Shown: positions 35,669 through 45,509, counted from the first letter of the stretch. The stretch is DNA of 64,000 nt from Chitinispirillales bacterium ANBcel5 (GCA_029688955.1 JARUKZ010000007.1:1-64000), one strand, 5' to 3'. Numbers and translations: made by a program. The notes: generated from the letters alone by a model not told the origin.

Positions 35669-37345
35669 ATGGCTGAAAAATTTATCTATTATATGCATGG
35701 ACTCACAAAGGTACACCCACCACGAAAAGAGGTGCTTAAAGATATTTCCCTGTCATTTTATTATGGGGCTAAAATAGGAATAATTGGAGTTAATGGTTCG
35801 GGTAAAAGTACGTTACTGAAGATCATGGCGGGTCTGGATAGTGAATTTCAGGGCGAGGCCTGGATTGAAAAGGGAAGAACTGTTGGTTACCTGTCTCAGG
35901 AGCCTCAACTGGATGAAACACTGGACGTAAAAGGGAATGTAGAACTTGCAGTAAAGGGCACGCGGGACTTGCTTGAACAGTTTGAAGAAATTTCGGCTCA
36001 ATTTGCTGAACCCATGGATGATAGTGAAATGGATAAGCTAATGGCTAAACAGGCTGAGATTCAGGATAAAATCGAAGCTGTTGATGCCTGGGATCTTGAT
36101 CGGCAACTTGAAATTGCAATGGATGCTCTTAGACTGCCTCCAGGGGATGCTGATGTAAAAAACCTTTCGGGGGGGGAGAAAAGAAGAGTCGCTCTTTGTA
36201 AGCTACTCCTACAAAAACCTGACCTGCTTTTACTGGATGAACCTACTAATCATCTTGATGCAGAGTCGGTGGCATGGCTTGAGCGCCACCTAAAAGAATA
36301 CGCTGGATCTGTTATATTGGTAACCCATGATCGCTACTTTCTCGATAATGTAGTGGAGTGGATTCTTGAATTGGACAGAGGCAGGGGTATTCCATGGAAA
36401 GGGAATTATGCTTCATGGTTAGAGCAGAGAACCGAAAGGATGCAAAAAGAAGAGAAGGAGGAAAGTGTTAGACAAAGGAGGCTTAAAAATGAGCTGCAAT
36501 GGGTTCAGATGTCCCAAAAAGCCCGACAGTCTAAAGGCAAAGCCCGTCTAAATGCCTATGAAGAGCTAAGGTCTCTTGAGATACCGGAAAAAGTGAATAC
36601 AGCCAGTATTGTCATTCCTCATGGCCCTCGTTTAGGTAATGTGGTGATAGATGCTAAAGAGCTAACCAAAGCTTACGGTGATAAGCTTTTGTTTGAGAAT
36701 CTCACCTTCAGTTTGCCAAGAGCCGGAATTGTGGGAATCATTGGTGCCAATGGAAGTGGTAAAACTACTCTGCTGAATATTATAACATCACGGGAAAAGC
36801 CAGATTCCGGTAGTATTACAGTGGGTGAAACTGTGGAACTAAGCTATGTTGATCAGGTTAGAGACGCTTTAAATGGTGAAAATACTGTTTATGAAGAGAT
36901 TACAGGTGGAAAAGATACTCTGAACCTTGGAAAAATTGAGGTTAACTCAAGAGCTTATGTAGGTAAATTTAACTTCTCTGGCTCAGATCAACAAAAACAG
37001 GTAAAACAACTATCCGGTGGAGAGAGAAACAGAGTTCATTTGGCGAAAATGCTACAAAGTGGGGGCAATGTCCTTCTTTTGGATGAACCTACCAATGATT
37101 TAGACGTAGAAACCCTTCAGGCTCTCGAACAGGCTATAAGTGATTTCTCCGGCTGTGCCGTTATCGTGACTCATGACCGTTGGTTCCTTGATCGCATTGC
37201 GACTCATATCCTTGCTTTTGAAGGCGATAGCACTGTTGTATGGCATGAGGGTAATTACGACAGCTATGAAACTAAAAAACGGGAGCGGTTAGGGATAGGT
37301 GCTGAGCAACCACATCGAATTAAATATAAACCTTTGCAAAGATAA
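35669..37345 (+). CDS. ettA: Energy-dependent translational throttle protein EttA (ABC-F)
   Basis: A 558-aa cytoplasmic ABC-F ATPase with two nucleotide-binding domains and no membrane part. Domain 1: Walker A GVNGSGKST, signature LSGGEKRRVALCKLLL, Walker B LLLLDEPTNHLD. Domain 2: GANGSGKTT, LSGGERNRVHLAKML, VLLLDEPTNDLD. The linker (about 245-305, QRTERMQKEEKEESVRQRRL) is the P-site tRNA interaction motif region, and the arm is the EttA type. EttA binds the ribosomal E site and senses the ADP/ATP ratio. Length equals E. coli EttA. The start has GAGGAG upstream. Confidence 0.95.
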   Translation: MAEKFIYYMHGLTKVHPPRKEVLKDISLSFYYGAKIGIIGVNGSGKSTLLKIMAGLDSEFQGEAWIEKGRTVGYLSQEPQLDETLDVKGNVELAVKGTRDLLEQFEEISAQFAEPMDDSEMDKLMAKQAEIQDKIEAVDAWDLDRQLEIAMDALRLPPGDADVKNLSGGEKRRVALCKLLLQKPDLLLLDEPTNHLDAESVAWLERHLKEYAGSVILVTHDRYFLDNVVEWILELDRGRGIPWKGNYASWLEQRTERMQKEEKEESVRQRRLKNELQWVQMSQKARQSKGKARLNAYEELRSLEIPEKVNTASIVIPHGPRLGNVVIDAKELTKAYGDKLLFENLTFSLPRAGIVGIIGANGSGKTTLLNIITSREKPDSGSITVGETVELSYVDQVRDALNGENTVYEEITGGKDTLNLGKIEVNSRAYVGKFNFSGSDQQKQVKQLSGGERNRVHLAKMLQSGGNVLLLDEPTNDLDVETLQALEQAISDFSGCAVIVTHDRWFLDRIATHILAFEGDSTVVWHEGNYDSYETKKRERLGIGAEQPHRIKYKPLQR

Positions 37346-37364
37346 CCTGTTTTGAGAAATTTAG

Positions 37365-37392
37365 CTCTTGGCAGGAATAATCCTGCTAAGAG
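37365..37392. terminator. Bidirectional terminator between ettA and the glycosyltransferase
   Basis: CTCTT-G-GCAGGA, loop ATAA, TCCTGC-T-AAGAG: 11 pairs with one mismatch. It overlaps the last codons of the convergent glycosyltransferase gene. Confidence 0.7.
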
Positions 37393-38528
37393 TTTATGAC
37401 ATGATCGATATACTTGGCCTTTTTTTGGGCCAATTTATACCATGAATAATTTTGGGCAAATCTCCTGCCTTCTTCCCCCATAGCTCTTCGATTATTTCTC
37501 TCTCTTAGTAGGATAGCAATATATTGGCTCATTTGATTTGGAGTTTCAAATAGAAAACCGGTTTTTTCATGAACTACTGTTTGGCGCAGACCTGGTATAT
37601 TTCGGGCAACAACGGGTGTTTGACATGCCTGAGATTCAAGAGAAACCATTCCCCAGGACTCATACCTTGAGGGTACAACGGTCAGAGAACAACTGCTTAT
37701 GAGACTAGGCAGTTCTTTTCGTTCTACTCTGCCTAAAAACTCAGTATTATCGTCTATTTTATGCCACTTTATCCTAGATTTTACTTTTTCACTGTCTTTA
37801 CCGCTTCCAGCTATAATAAGTCTTACTTCAGGGTTATGTTTGACCAGGATAGAAAATTGTTGAAGTAAAATGTCTATACCTTTTTGGAAAATTTCTATAC
37901 GTCCTAGAAATAGAACAGTTTGTGGATCTTTTTCCTCTTTGGGTGTAGTAAAAAACTCTTCTTCGACTCCATTTTCTACCACCATTGGGTTCGAAGGGTT
38001 TAAAGCACATTTTTTTGAGATTATGTTCATTAGATCTTGTGAGCTAAACAGGGTATTTCCATTGAAATGGCTTATGCAATATTTTTCAAAAATAAAAGGG
38101 ATTAATCCTGCTGGTCCAAATTTTTTTAAATGGATGGATGCACCGTAATAGTTTTGAAGGATTGAAATAAGTTTGCCTGAAGTGATGTATTTAAATGAAA
38201 AAAGGGGGGAGTAGGGTGAAAAATCTTCGATTACTACATCGTACAGGCTCCTTGTCCGCTTTAGCATCTTTTTAGCTTCAGAAGAGTACTGTAATCGGCT
38301 TAAAAGATAACTTTTCTTTTTTTTTCCTAAAAATATCACTTGTACTCTTTTGTTAATGGCATAGTTTTCAGATCCCACAAAAGAGGCACAGTATATATCT
38401 ATCCGGAAATTTTCGGGAAACCTTTTGTATAATTCAACGGTTCTGTAAAATCCACCACCACCAAGCCAGGGGTTTTTTTCATTATCGTAGATAAAATGGG
38501 CGATTCTAAACACAAAAATATTCCTCAA
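37386..38528 (-). CDS. GT4-type glycosyltransferase (GT-B fold)
   Basis: A 380-aa glycosyltransferase with the GT-B architecture. The acceptor-side N-terminal half has NPWLGGGGFYRTVELYKRFP, the loop seen in many GT4 enzymes. The donor-side half has VLFLGRIEIFQKGIDILLQQ, VRLIIAGSGKD and the EX7E motif in ESWGMVSLE (about 297-305). It is probably cytoplasmic or membrane-associated and adds a hexose to a glycan, lipid or protein; donor and acceptor are not readable. No other polysaccharide genes are adjacent, apart from the DUF2723 gene 2 kb away. tRNA-Ser lies upstream on the same strand. Confidence 0.88.
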   Translation of the reverse strand: MRNIFVFRIAHFIYDNEKNPWLGGGGFYRTVELYKRFPENFRIDIYCASFVGSENYAINKRVQVIFLGKKKKSYLLSRLQYSSEAKKMLKRTRSLYDVVIEDFSPYSPLFSFKYITSGKLISILQNYYGASIHLKKFGPAGLIPFIFEKYCISHFNGNTLFSSQDLMNIISKKCALNPSNPMVVENGVEEEFFTTPKEEKDPQTVLFLGRIEIFQKGIDILLQQFSILVKHNPEVRLIIAGSGKDSEKVKSRIKWHKIDDNTEFLGRVERKELPSLISSCSLTVVPSRYESWGMVSLESQACQTPVVARNIPGLRQTVVHEKTGFLFETPNQMSQYIAILLRERNNRRAMGEEGRRFAQNYSWYKLAQKKAKYIDHVINS

Positions 38529-38635
38529 CTACAAAAAGTTTCAACAAAATAGGTGCACTAACGAATAACCAATTCATAGGTTTATGATTCTATAAGGAGT
38601 CTATATGAAGGATATCAACTCTGAGGTAGTAATTT

Positions 38636-38723
38636 CGGAGGGGAGAGGATTCGAACCTCCGGTAGGGTTGCCCCTACGCAGGTTTAGCAAACCTGTGCCT
38701 TAAGCCGACTCGGCCACCCCTCC
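38636..38723 (-). tRNA. tRNA-Ser (anticodon GCT)
   Basis: 88 nt, class II, with a long variable arm (CGTAGGGGCAACCCTACC). Anticodon stem CAGGT/ACCTG around TTGCTAA gives GCT. Acceptor stem GGAGGGG/CCCCTCC with discriminator G. CCA is not encoded, unlike the Gln and Glu genes in this window. Confidence 0.95.
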
Positions 38724-39020
38724 AAAAATTGGAAATTTAATATAACTAATTATCTATTAAATAACAAGAGTATTTTTTGCTGTGGGGACGATCAAAACTA
38801 ATGAACTGAGCTTTTAATGCGATATAGTATATATTTATGATTTATTAGCACATTAAAATATTGTATTTTTTTATACCATCTTATATTTAATAGGTGATAT
38901 AATTTAAATAGAATTAGACACTGAAACTTTTTTCTAACAGGGGAGTATTGCTTCAGGAAGTATTGAGTGCCAGGGATCGGGAATATTCACACTTTCTTTG
39001 CAGTGTTTCTATAAATCTCT

Positions 39021-41429
39021 ATGAACAACAAAAACTTACGAGAGACCTTTTACCGCTACCTACGCTATTTTCTTGCAAAAGATGAATCGACAGCAACTAC
39101 CTACGATAAATACATGGCTTTGGCATATGCGGTAAGAAGCGAACTGGTAGATCGTTGGATTGAAACCCAGAAACGGTATAAAGAACGCACCCTCAAGCGG
39201 GTATATTATCTTTCAATGGAATATACTCTCGGCAAAAGTTTATACTCAAATATCCTCAGCCTGGGGATTATGGAGGCCATGACCTCTGCAGTCGAATCCC
39301 TTGGTTTCTCTATAGATGAGTTGTACCAGAAAGAGGATGATTTTGAACTGGGTAATGATGGAAAAAGCAGAGTTGCTGCTTGTTTTCTGGAAGCAGCTGC
39401 GACCTTAGATATTCCCGTTATGGCATATGGGCTTCGATACGATTACGGACAGTTTCAGCAGCAGATTAAAAACGGCACACAGGTTGAAAAACCTTACGAT
39501 TGGCTTCATAGAGGGCATCCCTGGGAAATAGTGCGCCCTGAATACTCCTGCAGTATACAGTTTGCCGGTGATTGTAAAAGAGCAAATGATTCAACCCCAC
39601 TTGGCCCTTATAATTGGAAGGGAGAGGAAGTCGTTCACGCTGTCCCTTATGATGTACCAATTGCAGGATACTGCAATAAAACCGTTAATACCCTTAGAAT
39701 GTGGTCCGCACGGGCAAGTGAAGAGTTCCTTTCCGATTATCTTAATCACGGTGATTATGTCAGAGCCTGTGATGAGAAAAGCCAATCAGGCAGAATAACT
39801 AAAGTTATGTTCCCCGAAGAAGGGGTTAGGCGTGCTCATGAACTACGTCTTAAGCAGCAGTACTTTTTTGTTAGTGCTGCGCTTCAAGACATTGTGCGCA
39901 GGTATAAAAGCCAGGGTGGTGAAATAAGTGATCTGGACAAACAAATCGTAATACAGGTAAACGGTAGCAAATGTGCGCTAGCTATTCCCGAAATGATGCG
40001 AATTCTTGTCGATAGTGAAAGGTTACCCTGGGGCAAAGCGTGGAGTATTACGCAAAACATTTTTGCCTATACAAGCAACGCAGTGTCAAAAGACAACATT
40101 GAAACCTGGCCTGTTTACAAAATAGGTCAGATGCTACCACGTATAATGCAAATTATCTTCGATATAAATCAGCTGCATCTTGAAGAAGTCGGTAAAAGAA
40201 CAGGTAATAACAGCTCGACTCTTCGTGAGCTCTCTTTGATAGAGGAGGGAGAAGTTAAAAGGATTCGTTTTGCTGATCTGGCTATCCTGGGATCCTTTTC
40301 TATAAATGGCGTTTCAAAGTCTCATACCGACTTGATAAAGAAACAGATCTTTCCACATTTTTCACGCTACTTTCCCGAAAGATTTAACTCTAAAACAAAC
40401 GGAGTTGCTCATCGCAGGTGGCTGCTTGTTGACAATAAAGATTTAGCTGAACTGATAAGTGACACCATTGGAAACAGGTGGATAAAAGAACCTGAACAAC
40501 TTATCAATTTAGAACGACACGCAGACAATACAGATGTTCTTAAGAAGTTAGCTTTAGTAAAAGCTAAAACTAAAGAAAATTTGTGCACCATTTTGAATGA
40601 AACAATTGGTGTTTCTGTGAATAAAGATATGTTTTTTGATATTCAGAGTAGAAATATTCATACGGGCAAACGTCAGGTTTTACATCTGTTGCATATATTG
40701 CATCGCTATATTCTGATAAAAAACGGGGATAAAACACTTTTGCCCAGAGTACATATCTTCTCCGGTAAGGCCTCGCCTTCAGATTTTCTTGCAAAGCAGA
40801 TTATTCATCTCATAAATGTTATAGCTGATCTTGTAAACAAAGATCCACAACTTAGTGGGAAAATGAAAATCGTATTTATTCCCAACTTCGGTATGAGCTG
40901 GGCTGAAAGGATAGTGCCTGCTGCAGATCTTTCTGAGCAAATATCCACTGCTACCCTTGAGGCATCCGGTACTTTCAATATGAAGTTTGCCCTCAATGGT
41001 GCTATAACCATAGCAAGTCGAAGTGGGTCGAATTTAGAAATGATTGAAAAAGTAGGCACGGATAATATATTTCCTTTCGGTAGAAAAACTGAAGAACTTC
41101 TGGCAATGAATGATTATAATCCCAATGATATTATAGGTGCAGACAGAAGACTTGAAGATATATTTTCCCTCTTGGATGAATTATTACCTGCTGTTCAGGA
41201 TGGACATGCAATATATCCACTGCTATCTTCCTTACGTGATGCAGATAGGCAATTTGCTTTACTTGATTTCGATGACTATGTGTCTAAACAAAAGGATATT
41301 GATATTCTGTTTGCTAATAAAAATGACTGGTACAGGAAATGTTTATTAAACATCGCAAGGGTCGGTTGGTTTTCTGCTGACCGTGCGGTAAAAGAATACG
41401 CTCAAACTATTTGGAAAATACCTGTATGA
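39021..41429 (+). CDS. Glycogen phosphorylase homologue with replaced active-site residues
   Basis: An 802-aa protein collinear with glycogen/alpha-glucan phosphorylases (DYGQF, KPYDWLHRGHPWEIVRPE, HELRLKQQYFF, PAADLSEQISTA, EASGTFNMKFALNGAITIA). The PLP lysine is kept (Lys655 in NMKF). Many normally invariant positions differ: the glycine loop GNGGLGRL reads GNDGKSRV (111-118); NDTHP reads NGSKC (314-318); the glucose-binding His of YTNHTV is Asn353 (YTSNAV); VKRIHEYKRQ reads SRNIHTGKRQ, losing the phosphate-binding Arg; GTLDGAN reads ASRSGSN. Catalysis is therefore doubtful, and a regulatory or carrier role is possible. It shares an ATGA overlap with ptsI; in E. coli the PTS protein HPr binds glycogen phosphorylase. 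No clear ribosome site precedes ATG 39021. Confidence 0.85.
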   Translation: MNNKNLRETFYRYLRYFLAKDESTATTYDKYMALAYAVRSELVDRWIETQKRYKERTLKRVYYLSMEYTLGKSLYSNILSLGIMEAMTSAVESLGFSIDELYQKEDDFELGNDGKSRVAACFLEAAATLDIPVMAYGLRYDYGQFQQQIKNGTQVEKPYDWLHRGHPWEIVRPEYSCSIQFAGDCKRANDSTPLGPYNWKGEEVVHAVPYDVPIAGYCNKTVNTLRMWSARASEEFLSDYLNHGDYVRACDEKSQSGRITKVMFPEEGVRRAHELRLKQQYFFVSAALQDIVRRYKSQGGEISDLDKQIVIQVNGSKCALAIPEMMRILVDSERLPWGKAWSITQNIFAYTSNAVSKDNIETWPVYKIGQMLPRIMQIIFDINQLHLEEVGKRTGNNSSTLRELSLIEEGEVKRIRFADLAILGSFSINGVSKSHTDLIKKQIFPHFSRYFPERFNSKTNGVAHRRWLLVDNKDLAELISDTIGNRWIKEPEQLINLERHADNTDVLKKLALVKAKTKENLCTILNETIGVSVNKDMFFDIQSRNIHTGKRQVLHLLHILHRYILIKNGDKTLLPRVHIFSGKASPSDFLAKQIIHLINVIADLVNKDPQLSGKMKIVFIPNFGMSWAERIVPAADLSEQISTATLEASGTFNMKFALNGAITIASRSGSNLEMIEKVGTDNIFPFGRKTEELLAMNDYNPNDIIGADRRLEDIFSLLDELLPAVQDGHAIYPLLSSLRDADRQFALLDFDDYVSKQKDIDILFANKNDWYRKCLLNIARVGWFSADRAVKEYAQTIWKIPV

Positions 41430-43180
41430 ATAAGGGTTCAAAACTCACCGGTATATCTGTTGTTTCTGGTTGGGGAGCTGGTAAAGCCTACTTTGTAGGA
41501 AGAGCTGTACAACAAGCATCAGCAGTGACTATTTCCCGTCAGGAAGTAGGCAATGAGGTTATACGCTTTGGAGAGATACGCGAGCAGGCAAAAAAAGATT
41601 ATCGTCAGCTTATAGAAGAGATGGGGGACAGGGCTCCACTGGACACTTCCATACTCAACATCTACGAACACATTCTCGATGATCCTGCTTTTATTGGGCA
41701 GGTGGTAGAAACTATTACTACACGTCTCTATGACCTTGAAAGTTCTATACGCATCGTTTCTGATGATTTCATAAAACGGTTTGAATCAGCTGGCACCTCC
41801 TATTTTAAAGAACGATGCAGCGACATGGTAGAGGTGTGCGAAAAACTTGTTTCTTATCTGTATCAGGACAATGGAAGAGCAAGGAGTTTCATTGAACCGG
41901 TTGTTTTAGTAGTACTTAGAACATTCACCCCTACAGACATTTTAGCCTATGATAAATCAAAAATTGAGGCTGTAGTCACAACAAGCGGTGGAAAAACCAG
42001 TCACGCTGCTATCCTTGCGCGCTCCTATTCAATACCGGTTATTTCCGGCGTACGTAACCTAAAGGAATATATTCATCCTGGAGACCAGTTACTGGTTGAT
42101 GCTACCAATTCAACGGTGTACATCAGACCATCTGCTTCTGTTTTAGGAAAATACAAACGCAGTGAAGGTGTTGAGCAGCAATTAGCACATTTAAAGAAAA
42201 AGTGGTGCAGGCCCGTTTACACTAAAGATGGGGTTAAAATTGACGTGCTTGCAAATATTTCACTTCCAGATGACGTTGATGAAGCTGTTGAACATGGTGC
42301 TGATGGTATCGGTTTGGTTAGAACTGAATATTTGCTATCAAACAGAAAAGAGATGCCATCAGAAGATGTCCATTACGCCTACTATAAAGAGATACTTGCT
42401 AAGAGTAATGGAAAACCCTGTGTAATCCGACTTATGGATATCGGGGGAGATAAAATTCCTCAGTTTTTTGAAATGCCCTCAGAATTTAATCCGTTTATGG
42501 GCTGGAGAGCTATTCGTATTTTTCTGGAACGAAAAGACATATTCGCCACACAGATCAGAGCTATTCTAAAAGCTGGTGAAGGCTACAACTATTCTATCAT
42601 GGTTCCTATGGTTACAACACTGCAGGAATGGCTTGCAGCAAAGGAAATAATAGGCAACATTGCTGCAGAAATGGGACTTAGTATGCCCAAATGTGGTGTG
42701 CTATTCGAAGTCCCTCTTTCAATTCTTGAGATGAATACTTTCATGAAAGAAATCGATTTTGCATCCATTGGAACAAATGATCTGATCCAGTATCTTAGTG
42801 CTGCTGACAGAAATAATTCAAAAGTTAACTACCTTTACAACCCTGTTGAACCAGCATTTTTAAGAATAATAAGATCTGCTTTCAGAACAGCAAATGATAA
42901 TGGAATGCCATTATCAATTTGCGGAGAGATGGCCGGTAATCCTTCACATACCGCTCTGCTCATAGGCTTAGGACTAAGAAAATTCAGCGTTATGCCAAGG
43001 AATATCCCACTTATAAAAGAGCTAATAGCCAACATCAGTCTGGCAGAAGCTTCTGAAAGCATCTCTCATATAGATGCTATTGAAACCACTGAAGCTATGA
43101 CTAAGTGGCTAAAAAATATCAATAAAAGACTTTTGGGTGATGCTCTTACCAAATTACCATCCACCGATGCACTGCTTTAG
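41426..43180 (+). CDS. ptsI: Phosphoenolpyruvate-protein phosphotransferase (PTS enzyme I)
   Basis: A 584-aa enzyme I that takes phosphate from PEP and passes it to HPr. I start at ATG 41426, which overlaps the phosphorylase stop as ATGA and implies translational coupling; a TTG 15 bases earlier is less likely. The phospho-His is His193 in GGKTSHAAILARSYSIP. The PEP-binding barrel has GIGLVRTEYLL, DIGGDKIPQFF, NPFMGWRAIRIF, FASIGTNDLIQY and the catalytic Cys of SICGEMAGNP. Some usually strict neighbours differ (RLMDIGG instead of RTLDIGG, FNPF instead of ENPF), so it may be a specialised paralogue. No HPr or enzyme II genes are nearby. Confidence 0.92.
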   Translation: MNKGSKLTGISVVSGWGAGKAYFVGRAVQQASAVTISRQEVGNEVIRFGEIREQAKKDYRQLIEEMGDRAPLDTSILNIYEHILDDPAFIGQVVETITTRLYDLESSIRIVSDDFIKRFESAGTSYFKERCSDMVEVCEKLVSYLYQDNGRARSFIEPVVLVVLRTFTPTDILAYDKSKIEAVVTTSGGKTSHAAILARSYSIPVISGVRNLKEYIHPGDQLLVDATNSTVYIRPSASVLGKYKRSEGVEQQLAHLKKKWCRPVYTKDGVKIDVLANISLPDDVDEAVEHGADGIGLVRTEYLLSNRKEMPSEDVHYAYYKEILAKSNGKPCVIRLMDIGGDKIPQFFEMPSEFNPFMGWRAIRIFLERKDIFATQIRAILKAGEGYNYSIMVPMVTTLQEWLAAKEIIGNIAAEMGLSMPKCGVLFEVPLSILEMNTFMKEIDFASIGTNDLIQYLSAADRNNSKVNYLYNPVEPAFLRIIRSAFRTANDNGMPLSICGEMAGNPSHTALLIGLGLRKFSVMPRNIPLIKELIANISLAEASESISHIDAIETTEAMTKWLKNINKRLLGDALTKLPSTDALL

Positions 43181-43189
43181 TTAACTGAA

Positions 43190-43753
43190 TTAAGAGCGTT
43201 CCATTGCTATAAGGCGTAAGAATTCATTTCTGGTTGCAATCTCATCCCTAAAGCTTCCAAGCATAGCAGAGGTTATCATTTTTGAATTTTGCTTGGATAC
43301 GCCACGCATCATCATGCAAAGATGCTGGGCTTCTATTACAACTCCAACCCCCTCAGCGTCAATCGGTTCCATGATCACATCTGCAATTTGTTGCGTGAGT
43401 CGTTCCTGAACCTGAAGTCTTCGGGCAAAACAGTCAACCAAACGCGCCAGCTTACTAACACCATACACTTTGTTTTGGGCGATATAGCCAATATGGCACT
43501 TGCCAAAAAACGGCAACATGTGATGCTCACACATACTGTACAGCTCTATGTCGCGTACGATTATCATGTGATTGCATTCCTCTTTAAATATTGCCTTCTT
43601 GATTATTTCTTCAGGATTCTGTTGATAACCCTGAGTCAGATGGGCCCACGCTTTGCAGGATCTGGTTGGCGTATCAAGCAAACCCTCGCGTTTAGGATCC
43701 TCACCAATAGACTCTATAATCATCCTGATCCCATTCTCCATTTTTCCATCCAC
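43190..43753 (-). CDS. folE: GTP cyclohydrolase I
   Basis: A 187-aa type I GTP cyclohydrolase that opens GTP to dihydroneopterin triphosphate for folate or queuosine-type products. Zinc ligands are visible: Cys and His in [18 protein letters not shown] (about 73-90) and Cys in HLCMMMRG (about 144-151). [20 protein letters not shown] and ERLTQQIA are standard. The start is GTG 43753 with AGGAG seven bases upstream; an ATG four codons in has no site of its own. It is convergent with ptsI, ending only 10 bp from it, and no terminator is visible between them. Confidence 0.95.
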   Translation of the reverse strand: MDGKMENGIRMIIESIGEDPKREGLLDTPTRSCKAWAHLTQGYQQNPEEIIKKAIFKEECNHMIIVRDIELYSMCEHHMLPFFGKCHIGYIAQNKVYGVSKLARLVDCFARRLQVQERLTQQIADVIMEPIDAEGVGVVIEAQHLCMMMRGVSKQNSKMITSAMLGSFRDEIATRNEFLRLIAMERS

Positions 43754-43981
43754 TTTTTAACTCCTAAATTTCCAGTAACAAAAAACTCTCAGAAAACGTT
43801 TAAAATATGTAACAACTTTTTTTAAAAAAATTGAGGAACAGAAATTGCCGTTTAAGGCTAAAAAAATTATGTTTATAGGGAAAATACATTTTTCCTAGGC
43901 AATTATGGTTAAAGGAATTGGGTAAGAAGTATACTTAAGTTCTTAAACTGTTTAAAAAATCACAGGGAAAGGGCCGTTATC

Positions 43982-44953
43982 GTGCGTACCAGAACACAAA
44001 AGAAAAACTCCTATATCAAAGCGTTAGCTCTGCTTTTGGTGCTAATTGTTGGTATCATCCTGTACTCAAAAATCAGCAGTGGTGGGATGATGTCCGGTCT
44101 TGCCGGGTTATTAAATGCTGATTTCGAAAACTTTAGAAATCTAACACGGTTTGATGAAGATCAATTGGATGCTATACGAGAAGAGTTTGCCGGCTTTTGG
44201 GTTTACGATTTTGGTGATCCTGAGGTCGATCCGGTAGCTGTGTCTGAAAGGCTTGAATTAATCGATAATGGTATCGCATGGCATGTGATCACTTGGACTT
44301 TGAATCTACCTTCAGGAGAAAGAGAACGGTTTCATCATGTTAGAAACGGATATTTCGTTCCATATTCTTTAAGTCATGACAGCAGTACAAATCTTTGCGA
44401 AGGAATTATAATTCACCAGGCATTGGTAACTGAAGCTGATACCTGTTATGGGGAAAGTAAGGCGCTTGAGATGTGGGAACTTAGTTTTCAGGACGATAAC
44501 TTAAACTTTAATAATCGCATATTCACTAAATATGATGGTGAACTTTTGGAGTTTTTTCCTGATAATGATTTACTACCTCTGGTGGATCGAATAGATGTTA
44601 GGGCATGTCGAATGGGACTAACTCTCAGGCATTTAAGCAGGGCTTCTTTGAAAGACAACTTTGACGAGGTTAAGGGAGATCGTAAAACCATTGTTGAATC
44701 CATTATAGAAGAGTATTACACTCCTCTTGAGATAGAAGAAATGGTAAGGGGGTATGATGAGAGAGCTATTCCTGAGAGTATAGATGTTACTCTTAACATT
44801 TCAAAAGAGGGTGAGGTGACTAATTTTAGGAATCATTCGACCAGTCTTGTAACCGCCAGGTTTAATAAAGAGCTGAACAGGGAAATCAAGGGATGGGTCT
44901 TTCCCGCCTTTCAGAAAGATGAGTCGTTTCGTATCACTATTCCTCTTAAGTAG
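43982..44953 (+). CDS. Membrane-anchored protein with TonB/AgmX-like C-terminus
   Basis: A 323-aa protein starting at GTG 43982 (GGGAAAGGG upstream). The N-terminus is basic (RTRTQKKNSY) followed by one helix (IKALALLLVLIVGIILYS, about 12-30), then a Gly/Met-rich stretch and an extracytoplasmic domain of unknown family with FAGFWVYDFGDP and EGIIIHQALVTEADTCYGES. The last 60 residues (SIDVTLNISKEGEVTNFRNH, then EIKGWVFPAF) resemble the small beta domain at the C-terminus of TonB and AgmX-type proteins. No partner ExbB/ExbD genes are near. It precedes ogt by 28 bp on the same strand. Function unknown. Confidence 0.75.
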   Translation: MRTRTQKKNSYIKALALLLVLIVGIILYSKISSGGMMSGLAGLLNADFENFRNLTRFDEDQLDAIREEFAGFWVYDFGDPEVDPVAVSERLELIDNGIAWHVITWTLNLPSGERERFHHVRNGYFVPYSLSHDSSTNLCEGIIIHQALVTEADTCYGESKALEMWELSFQDDNLNFNNRIFTKYDGELLEFFPDNDLLPLVDRIDVRACRMGLTLRHLSRASLKDNFDEVKGDRKTIVESIIEEYYTPLEIEEMVRGYDERAIPESIDVTLNISKEGEVTNFRNHSTSLVTARFNKELNREIKGWVFPAFQKDESFRITIPLK

Positions 44954-44981
44954 AATGGACGATTTCTGAAAAGGTGATGTT

Positions 44982-45509
44982 GTGCTCTCAAGGTGTGTAA
45001 TTAATCATTGTGTTGCTACTGTGACGGTATCATTCAGGCATACAAGTACCGGTAAAATAAGGATAAATCAGGTTGATTTAGATCCACCGGGAGAGGCCGT
45101 GACTTCAGAATCAGTTGTGTTTAAAGATGAGGAAAGGGTTTGGGAGTACTGTGAAGTTTTTCGCTTGTTTTTGAGCGGAAACATAAAGCAATTTCCTGAT
45201 GTGCCGCTTGAGCTTAAACACGTTACTGCTTTTAGAAGGTCAGTTTTGCTTGCAGCAAGACAAATACCGTGGGGTAAAACAGTTACCTACGCCCAACTGG
45301 CTGAAAAAGCCGGAAACAAGGGTGCCATACGGGCTGCTGCTTCTGCTTTGGCAAACAATCCATTTCCTCTTGTTATTCCATGTCACAGGATAATTCGCAG
45401 TGATGGAACTTTGGGTGGTTTTTTAAAAAGTAAAAATGATAAATCAATTTTACTGAAAGAAAAGCTTCTGGAGCGGGAAGGTGTTGATGTAAATCAGCTT
45501 CGGCTATGA
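44982..45509 (+). CDS. ogt: Methylated-DNA-protein cysteine methyltransferase
   Basis: A 175-aa suicide DNA repair protein that takes the methyl group from O6-methylguanine. The acceptor Cys134 lies in PLVIPCHRIIRSDGTLGGF, and the DNA-binding helix-turn-helix is IPWGKTVTYAQLAEKAG (about 95-111) with the Arg finger in GAIRAAASALANNP. The N-terminal domain is short and divergent. The start is GTG 44982. Its last 16 bp overlap the 3' end of pdxA on the opposite strand. Confidence 0.92.
   Translation: MLSRCVINHCVATVTVSFRHTSTGKIRINQVDLDPPGEAVTSESVVFKDEERVWEYCEVFRLFLSGNIKQFPDVPLELKHVTAFRRSVLLAARQIPWGKTVTYAQLAEKAGNKGAIRAAASALANNPFPLVIPCHRIIRSDGTLGGFLKSKNDKSILLKEKLLEREGVDVNQLRL

Noticed and set aside
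43289..43825. 178-codon plus-strand frame
   Set aside because: It lies antisense to folE, which has full zinc-site conservation; the antisense product is Leu/His rich without family resemblance.
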